From the NCBI RefSeq assembly GCF_000471905.2, contig NW_006498220.1, positions 1,802,596 through 1,866,595 of the forward strand: DNA of 64,000 bases. Reading direction: 5' to 3'. The stretch is from Amborella trichopoda (lineage: Eukaryota; Streptophyta; Magnoliopsida; Amborellales; Amborellaceae). The notes below the pieces were generated by a model. The model was given only the letters and a program-made list of their open reading frames with translations. It did no database searches and was not told the DNA's origin. This document shows positions 57,062 through 64,000 of this stretch, piece after piece. Both the position numbers and the translations under genes were made by a program. How positions within the stretch are numbered: the first letter of the stretch is position 1; every line of letters begins with the position of its first letter.

Positions 57062-57251
57062 TGATCCACCAATTTTTGCACAAGTTTGCAGTATCGTGCA
57101 AAATATTCTTTGTGTAAAGAGAGAAACAAATATGGTAAAAAAAACTTATTGGTTCAATAATGGCAGAGGCTAGAACGAGTCTCTCAAATTTTATAGAGAC
57201 TAGATCAACATGGACCCAAACAACAACCGTTAGTAGCTCTGAAATTGATCT

Positions 57252-57263
57252 GCTCTGATACCA
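57252..57263 (-). other. Copia primer-binding site, tRNA-iMet
   Basis: Element-sense TGGTATCAGAGC, directly next to the LTR. Confidence 0.9.
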
Positions 57264-57519
57264 TGGAGAAAAAAAAATAAGTAACGAGCATATATGTGGT
57301 TCGGCAAGATGCCTACATCCACAGAAGAAAAAAGTCACTATTCTATTTTTCTTATCTGGATTACATGGGCTGCACCATATACATATTCACAATGATACGC
57401 CACATCATAATCCCATAAAAGTAGCTCAACACGGTAAACTAACCAGGAGAGACTCCACAAAGATAGATGATTATGTTTTTTAGCTGTAACCATCCATAAA
57501 GATAGGACCAACTTTCAAC
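57264..57519 (-). repeat. Copia 5' LTR
   Basis: 256 bases; element sense TGTTGAAAGTTGG...TTTTCTCCA, i.e. TG...CA. It includes GTAGGCATCTTGCCGAACC, a phrase often found near the end of short copia LTRs. Five bases outside are ATAAG. Confidence 0.8.
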
Positions 57520-58489
57520 AATAAGCTGTTGTCAAATAAATGTTTTGGCAAACTCATTTTGAGCCCTTCTATCAACAATACTCAGGCCAAGAATCACCTT
57601 AGCAGCTAAGCTAGACAACTAGGCTTACATCAGTTAAGAGTCTGCTCTACAGTGAACATCAACATGAAAGAAAGGAAAAAGCAAGGGACTTATCATCATC
57701 GTCGTCATTTAAAGTCATCGTGTTGTAGTATGCTTACGGCTCCAAACACAAAGTTTCCTCACCAAAAGAATTGGGTTTTAGAAATTTAGTATTTTTATGT
57801 GGTTTGATGATGTGGAGGAGAGGGATTGAGGGGGAGCAAAGGTTCAGGATAGATAGGCAACAAAGAACAAGAGAAAACCAGGGGGCAACAGAGAACAAGA
57901 GAAAACCAGGGCCAAGAAAGACGTGCCAATTAATGAATTAGATATGGCATCTTGATGCACCCCACATGATTAGGAGATTTTCCTGTTTTCTAATTATGTG
58001 ATCATTAGATCCTCTCTCTTTTTATCTCTATAGTGTTTTAGGCACCCTTTAATAACTTTTGCTTGCAGATAACAATATATAAAAGTTATTGGTTGTCACT
58101 TGAGATGGAATGCGTGAGCAACTCACAAAGATCCAAGAGCATGTAGATCAAAGGATATATGTTTTTAGTAAAACTCCAACCCCTAGTTTTGTCCAAAAGT
58201 GAACAACAAACCAAAAAAACGAAGGCCACAGAATTCATTCATTGCATGGATAGGCGAGCCAGATGGGGTGTCTGAGCTCGGCATTATAGTGATTACTATA
58301 ATGAATTCGGTTCATAATTTTGTTTGCATTGCAGAACAGCAAGTTGCAATGGCAGTTGACTGGCATAGTTGCTCCTGTTTCATCCCTATCATCTATGTCC
58401 AACCAAATTGAAGGGCGTGTTAAGATAAAGAAGAACCTTGTAGACGATCAGTTGAGAAGTATTACATGAAATTATTAAGATATTGATCT
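57520..58489. other. Unassigned DNA
   Basis: No LTR, ORF of interest or repeat array seen. Base content is ordinary AT-rich plant intergenic DNA. A short GGGCAACAGAGAACAAGAG repeat lies at about 57857-57905. Confidence 0.5.
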
Positions 58490-59100
58490 CCTAAAAGAGA
58501 GTAGTTTTGATACCTTTAGTCGATAATTTGAAAAAATGGAGAGATTAAGGATGGTGTCGCACATAGAATTCGAGCTATGTGGCAAAGTGGAGATTTGTAC
58601 ATGAGCTTTATGTGAACTTCATAATACCAATGAAGCTTAAAAGGAAAATTCTATAGAGAGCTATGAGATCAGTTTTGCTTTATAAGATGGAGTGTTGGGT
58701 AGTCAACAAACAATATACCATAGGATGAGTGTAGCTGAGATGGGGATGTGGAGATGCACAAGTGGCAAGATAAAAAAGGATAGAATTCGAAATAAATACA
58801 TTCGAGAGAATTTAAGTGTGACCTCAATAAGTGATAAGATGAGGGAAAGTAAACTTAGGTGGGTTGGACATATACAATATAAACCTAATGCAGCACTGAT
58901 TGGGAAGTGTTATTTGATTCAAGTGGAAGACTTTGAAAAGGACAGAAGAAAGCCCACAAAGACATGGATAGAAAAATGAAAAAAGATATGGAAGGGACTT
59001 AGAGTCTTACTAAGGGTATGACAGTGTGGAATGGTTGAACAAGATTCATGTAGCTGACCCTAAATAGTTTGGATAAGCCTCTAATGATGACGATTACAAT
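58490..59100 (+). mobile_element. LINE 3' fragment (5'-truncated non-LTR retrotransposon)
   Basis: Translated pieces match the C-terminal end of plant LINE reverse transcriptase polyproteins: DGVAHRIRAMW (about 58550), SLKGKFYREL (58632), SVAEMGMWRCTSGKIKKDRI (58731-58790), DKMRESKLRWVGHIQYKP (58836-58889), and an end resembling the usual xxADPKxFG finish near 59050. Only the last 600 bases remain, with at least two frame changes and several stops. RTE-type is likely because the KLRWxGHVQ tail is typical of that clade in plants. Dead 5'-truncated insertion. Confidence 0.78.
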
Positions 59101-60960
59101 GTTCATCCAGTAATTGGAACCTTCAATGCAGTCATAAAAAAAAAAGAATCGCCCTTGAGGGGGCAGATTCTAGCAATGATACACGTGGCAGAACCATAGA
59201 ATAAAAATCACAAGATGGTAGAGATGAATCATTGCAGTCCACGGGGTTTTCTTGTAACCTCCTTAAACCACTATTGACCCCAAGAAGGAGCAATTGTGAG
59301 ATAGCCATTTTAGAAAAATCATTTGGTTTGGTTCATTCATTGTCTGCTCTGCTCCCAAAAAAATATAGATACTTGTTCTTGCTAGCGAGAGCATAAGAAC
59401 TGGGCGAGCCAAAAACATCATTTGTTTCTTCGCCCTTAGAAAGCCTCAGGAAATTACAAAAGTATGCACCATTTTCTGCTTTCCACACAATCACTATCCA
59501 TGTCTGTGTATACTCATGACTCAAGAAAGTAGCTAGGTCATAAAGACTTGGGAGAGCCCTTACATAACAAAGTTTGGAGAGACACATGGTCAAGCAAATC
59601 CATCTTCCTTCAAGAAACATACTTAATCAATCTGAAGAGTCACCCACTATTGAGTTCACGCAGTCCATGCATCATTTCCTCATCAAAGGAATGAAGAAAT
59701 CTTGTAATGCTAACTTTATTGAGCATACACAAGACATGCTGCGTGTTGATTTGCATCGCATTGAAGTTACCGTGATCCTGTCAAGAACTTTTTTGTTATA
59801 GACATTTTACCCTATTTTCTCACTGCCTAAGTTTATATATCATTTCTTGTAAGAAGAGAAATCATTTATGGGGCAAAGTTTTAGGGTTTTCTATTTTGTA
59901 AAAATATATCATTCCAACACCAAATGAAATCAGAAGGCACCCTATTGGCACCCAATACAGCTTTAAGTTGTCACATATTAAAATGGAAAATATACAGTTG
60001 TACACACATTGCACACACATTACATAGTTTTACCTTTAATACAAGGTAGTCATAATTAATCTTGATAATTGGATGGCTGCATTTACTCCATTGACCAAGC
60101 TCAAAGTTCAAAAGAAACTTTTTCAAACTTTGTGACACCCCCAAGCTATCAAATTTCACATCGGATGGTTGTAAATAATTGTGACCATCTCATATCAAAA
60201 GTAAGTGATCTCATTATATACAATTCATTAGAATAATCACCTGATCTTTTCAAAAGAGTCCCACAAATTCATGTCATAAAGTTCTTGTTTATTTGATCCA
60301 TGAAAAACCCAACTTTTTCCATCATCTCACATGCAGGAAAACCACACGAGTATCCATGTCACCACTAAAAACTATAAACCCACATATATCATTGAAATTT
60401 AATCACATAGGCAATGAATTGGAGTTAGCAATTCACAAGTTGATTTTAACTCGTAAGTCGATGCCTTGGTCCAATTGCATGTAGCCATATAAGTGAGCTA
60501 AAGTTTATACGAATTCAAACGCCATTGTAGATTTGATATGGTATCAACGCCACTCATGTAGGAAACCTCCTCGGGCTTCAAAACCAAAACCAAATGTCCT
60601 TTGTGTAGGAGTGTGTCATTCCATTCAACTTGCCCATCTATCGACCCGAACAAGAAGTTTGGTAGCACCTTCCAAGGTGCGACAAAGACAAATGATATCC
60701 ACTCCATAATGTTAACATGGAACATCATCTTCTTAATATAAATTTGGAAAATTGTTTTATGTGGGTTGGACCGCATTTCTACAATATGCGGTCGAGAGGT
60801 ATGAAGCATCCATCTTAAAAATGGATGCAAATAGTTGGTCTATCTAAAAACAAGTGTATCTAATGGTCCGAATGGAAAATTGCTTAAAACCCACAAAATT
60901 GTATTTACCCCCGACCTAACTTTTTTTAGCAACTTTTTCTCCAAAGCCATGTTTCCTAGC
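59101..60960. other. Unassigned DNA
   Basis: No gene I can support. Two minus-strand open stretches (59333-59620 and 60498-60830) give protein-like but unrecognised sequence, with no start context, partner exon or paralogue visible. Could hold a decayed gene or unrecognised repeat. Confidence 0.45.
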
Positions 60961-60976
60961 AAATACCCTCTAACTA

Positions 60977-61062
60977 TAAAAAAAATAAAAAAAATAAAAA
61001 AATAAAAAAAATAAAAAATAAAAAATAAAAAAATAAAAAGTAAAAAATAAAAATAAAAACTA
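60977..61062. repeat. A/T-rich simple repeat (AAAAAAAT)n
   Basis: Runs of A broken by single T, on the + strand. Possibly the tail of an old retroposon read on +, but no body is recognised. Confidence 0.85.
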
Positions 61063-61085
61063 AAATACCCCTCCCTTACATCACA

Positions 61086-61345
61086 CGTTGACCATGGCGG
61101 TTCGGTACTTCACCATGGCAATCCGACGTTTGGAAGAGGCGGTATGGTGCTTAAGTTACTGATTTCGAACGGTCCAACACTTCACCATGGCAGTCCCGCA
61201 CTTCATCATGGCGGACTGGAGTTTGGAAGGGGTGGTCCAACATTTGTTTTTGGATTAATGAGCGGTCCGACATTTGTGAACTGCGGTCTGGCAAAATTGA
61301 AAATTGTGTCTAGAATAGGCGGCTCGACAATGTACAGTTCCGGTC
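61086..61345 (+). repeat. Degenerate CCATGG / GGTCCxACxTT minisatellite
   Basis: Repeated short phrases: CACCATGGCxGTCC, TTCACCATGGC, CATCATGGCGGxC, GCGGTCCGACATTTG, with unit length about 20-30. One frame reads as repeats of GPTLHHGG/GPTFV. Boundaries approximate. Confidence 0.6.
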
Positions 61346-61374
61346 TGGCAGAACGGATGGGTATATAACCACGA

Positions 61375-63483
61375 TCCAGCATTTCCTTTTATTGGGATCC
61401 AAAAATTGCTTGTTATGTACGAAAAGGGTATTTTTGTCAAAAAAAATGAACTTTTTGTATTGGGGGATATTTGTTATAAAACTTGTTTTTTGGAAAAATT
61501 AGCTAAAAAAATTAGGGTGAGGGTAAAGTACCTAGAAAGTCTACTTTTGGGGGTTTTATGCAATTTTTCTATGTTTTTTAAATATAATTATTATTTCTAG
61601 TTTTTAACTTTTATTTTTTTTTCATATTCATGATCTCCATATTAAAGATTATAAGGAAAATATCCTTATGTGCCTTAATTTGATGTAAGATTTTCCAATA
61701 GACCCACGAATTTGAAATGTATCCAACAGCATCAACTTTTTTTAAAATCTTGTTACTAGCCCCTTAAACTCGAATAGTCACGTTCTATACAATGTTTACA
61801 TCCCAAACAAATTTCAAAATAGCACTTTCTCACCCTTGCTTTTAACTTTTCCCTATGTCATTCCCTCTCTCTAGGTTTTCTCTTTTTCCTATGCGTCCCT
61901 CGCTCTCATAGGCCCTCTCTTCCTTCCAACCTCTGTCTCGCCCTCTCTCCCATCCCCTCTTTCCCTACACCTCCCTCTCTCTCCTGCCCTTTCTTTCTCC
62001 TTAAATCTAGCAGCCAACAGGCTCTAGCTCTCTCTCTCTCACTCCCTCTGCCCTAAACCTCTCTGGAATTTTTGGAAGGTAGAACTATAAAAGAGAGGAG
62101 GTTGGAGGGGATAGGGGAAGGGCCGAACATAATTTAGGTTGAAAAGAAAAGGTTAGAGAGAGAGATGTAGGTGAATGAGAGAAGGAGTCATTCTTCCATG
62201 GCTCGTTGGATTCATCGGGGGGTATGGATCCATTTGGGCTCTCATTTGCTTGTCCACAAATATGTCTTGTATTTTGAGAACACCCTGAGCACTTGTACAT
62301 TCAAGAGAGAAATCAGATAAGGATGCCATGCTAATTAATAATGATGCAAACCAGTTTCATGACAAAAGCTCCTCTCATAGCCCATAGGTTCTAGATTCAA
62401 CTTGTATAGCCATTATTAACGAATTTGTATAGCATAATACATGTACATCTTTCACATTCATGTTTTAAAAAAAAAAAAAAATAGAGAAGAAGAGGAAGAA
62501 GTCCTTTCGTCATTCTTTTAGAAATCATGGATATTTTATCATCTTTGGGAAGTTGAGGGAGCTTCCATCTTGAATACACCCATTGCCTGTGCTTTGGAAA
62601 CCATGGGAGGCTGCTTTCTTGCTTTGCTAAAATTCACTAGTCGTTCGGCTCAGTACAACTTTCCCAAATACGCAACCAAGGAGGATTGCCTATTGAGATA
62701 TTTGCAGACTCAATAAGGAAGAAGGTCACAGGGGGGATGTATTGCAGCAGAACAAAACCCAGTTCTCAACTAGGAGCTGCCGCCCGAGTCTGTGGATTGG
62801 TTTGCTTCTTGGGAGCCAAAAAGTTGCGTTGATGACCAACTTTGCAGTTCTTCCAAGAACCCCAGTAAGAGGTTCAGAAATAACGAATCACAAAACCAAA
62901 GAGAGAAAAAGAGTGACGGTGAGGCAAAAGAGGATAGTGAGAGAGAAATATGGCTCGTGTTATTTTTAAATTTGTTTGGGACGAAAATATATAATAAAAG
63001 GTGGTTCAATGAATTTAAGGGGTTAGTAGAAAGACTTTCGAAAATTTTGATGCTTTTAAATCATACACGAAATTAGCATCTATGAATATATTTTCCCAAG
63101 ATTATATATTCTCTAAAAATTAAAATCAAATTATATTTAAAAACTATATTTATTTCCAAGCCCGTATCTCTACAATATGAGGGTTGGTAGTATAGAAACC
63201 ATGTCCTATAAATTCTTCATTTTTACTGCTCATCATTCGATTCCAAATCTGTGGATGTCTAATCCATAGTTACCGAGCCTTCTCAAAGGCACATATCGGC
63301 TCCATGAGCACAGTTCCGTATTCCCAAAGCTGACCTCCTTGGGAGCTTGCTCATTATTTGGGATCTCAATCCCATTTAACATTGGGTCTCGATCCCATTT
63401 AACATGGGATGATACAAAGTCATCAAGTTTCACTTTCTTTTGTTGTCATGGACCTACTATCTCAATGATTTTATCATTGGACG
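61375..63483. other. Unassigned DNA with CT-rich block and poly(A) run
   Basis: CT-rich at 61860-62045 and an A-run at 62467-62482. Several short open frames (for example 62085-62300 minus, 62792-63076 plus) give no recognised product. No array or LTR seen. Confidence 0.45.
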
Positions 63484-63806
63484 AGGGGGTGGCAATGGAC
63501 CCGACGTCTGGGTATGGGTCCAAAAATTAGATCCAACAGGTCAATTTCAAGCCCAAATCTTGAACCCAAACACTATTTAGGTTCAAATCCGGTCGTGTCC
63601 AAGTCCGAGTACCACATGATTTTTTTGGATCCCAATTTGTTAAGTATATTTGAACATATTTAAATATAAAGATATTTTAATTTTCGAGTTGGGTCCAATC
63701 AGGTCCGGGTCCGAGTCCGAGTCCAGGTCCCTCGTTATATTTTCAGGTGTAGGTCTGGGTCCCGTGACATTGTTTGGCTGCCCGACCCGACCCGTTGCCA
63801 CCCCTA
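63484..63806. mobile_element. hAT-like MITE
   Basis: 323 bases bounded by inverted repeats: AGGGGGTGGCAATGG on the left, and on the right a sequence whose complement is TAGGGGTGGCAACGG. GGGTCGGGTCC-rich termini of this kind are common in non-autonomous hAT-type elements of plants. The interior has GGGTCCGAGTCC repeats and an AT-rich middle, with no ORF. No 8-bp target duplication is visible. Confidence 0.55.
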
Positions 63807-63840
63807 CATGAAACTCTTAACACCATGGAATTTCTATGGT

Positions 63841-63986
63841 GCAAGCGCATGTAATATTAAAAAATAAACCATTCGTTTTTTAACTGGTTATATAGTTCAA
63901 TATAATTTCACCTGCAAGCGCATGTAATATTAGAAAATGAACCATTCGTTTTTTAACTGGTTATAGTTCAATATAATTTCACCTGA
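63841..63986. repeat. 73-bp tandem duplication
   Basis: GCAAGCGCATGTAATATTA at 63841 and 63914; both units continue through CCATTCGTTTTTTAACTGG to AATATAATTTCACCTG. The copies differ at a few bases and by a two-base indel. Confidence 0.9.
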
Positions 63987-64000
63987 TTTTATAACATGTG

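Larger units (their letters stand above)
52486..57519 (-). mobile_element. Ty1/copia element, 3' part lost
   Basis: In element sense: 5' LTR (57264-57519), tRNA-iMet primer site, leader with a duplication, gag, zinc knuckle, integrase, reverse transcriptase and the start of RNase H, stopping where the lone LTR begins. Integrase before reverse transcriptase is the copia order. Broken, several disruptions. The missing 3' LTR prevents LTR dating. Confidence 0.88.

Noticed and set aside
60498-60830. 110-codon minus-strand open frame
   Set aside because: Protein-like but unrecognised, isolated, without flanking exons; not enough to call a gene.
62085-62300. Cys-containing minus-strand open frame near 62300
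   Set aside because: Short, runs into CT-rich sequence, no known motif; processed pseudogene considered but no matching body or tail orientation.
1-64000. tRNA or rRNA genes
   Set aside because: No cloverleaf with intact A and B boxes or rRNA block seen by eye; the tRNA-like words found are retroelement primer sites.

Overview
The window is flowering-plant nuclear DNA made almost wholly of dead or decaying retroelements. Evidence: an endogenous plant pararetrovirus (Caulimoviridae), Ty3/gypsy chromovirus, Ty3/gypsy Tat-type and Ty1/copia elements, a plant mobile domain, tRNA-iMet and tRNA-Arg primer sites, and GA/CT-rich LTRs. I see no intact host gene, tRNA or rRNA. The species cannot be named from this sequence.

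Layout. (1) 1-13130, + strand: two head-to-tail copies of an AT-rich caulimovirid, most like the florendovirus/petuvirus group. Unit length is about 7.34-7.38 kb, read from matching landmarks. Order is movement protein, capsid with zinc knuckle, aspartic protease, reverse transcriptase, RNase H, then a separate downstream ORF. Copy 1 is cut by the window edge and carries a (GAT)n/(GATAAT)n tract ahead of the capsid. (2) 13131-30109, - strand: a Ty3/gypsy chromovirus split by a second element, Tat-1 (16081-27722). Tat-1 has 3.06-kb LTRs, a 5-bp target duplication (AGGTC) and a tRNA-Arg primer site. Its internal part holds tandem-repeat arrays and an antisense plant-mobile-domain ORF, with no recognisable gag-pol. 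(3) 30110-34640: three stacked LTR fragments of the same Tat group in the opposite orientation. (4) 34641-50798, - strand: Tat-2, with gag-protease remnants, a large 35-bp tandem array and another antisense ORF. (5) 50799-52485: a lone chromovirus-like LTR, + strand. (6) 52486-57519, - strand: a Ty1/copia element with one LTR present, its 3' part lost at the lone LTR. (7) 57520-64000: lower-copy-looking DNA with a 5'-truncated LINE, an A/T-rich repeat, a CCATGG-rich minisatellite, a hAT-like MITE and a 73-bp duplication.

Relations. Tat-1 and Tat-2 share LTR type, leader, and the order [LTR - tandem arrays - plus-strand TATA box - antisense ORF]. This matches the known Tat-lineage plan of a variable region and extra antisense ORFs between pol and the 3' LTR. 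Their LTRs also carry minisatellites whose units are short inverted repeats; arm sequences differ between LTRs but often stay complementary. Those hairpin units, and the TATA-plus-antisense-ORF module, are the least explained features here.
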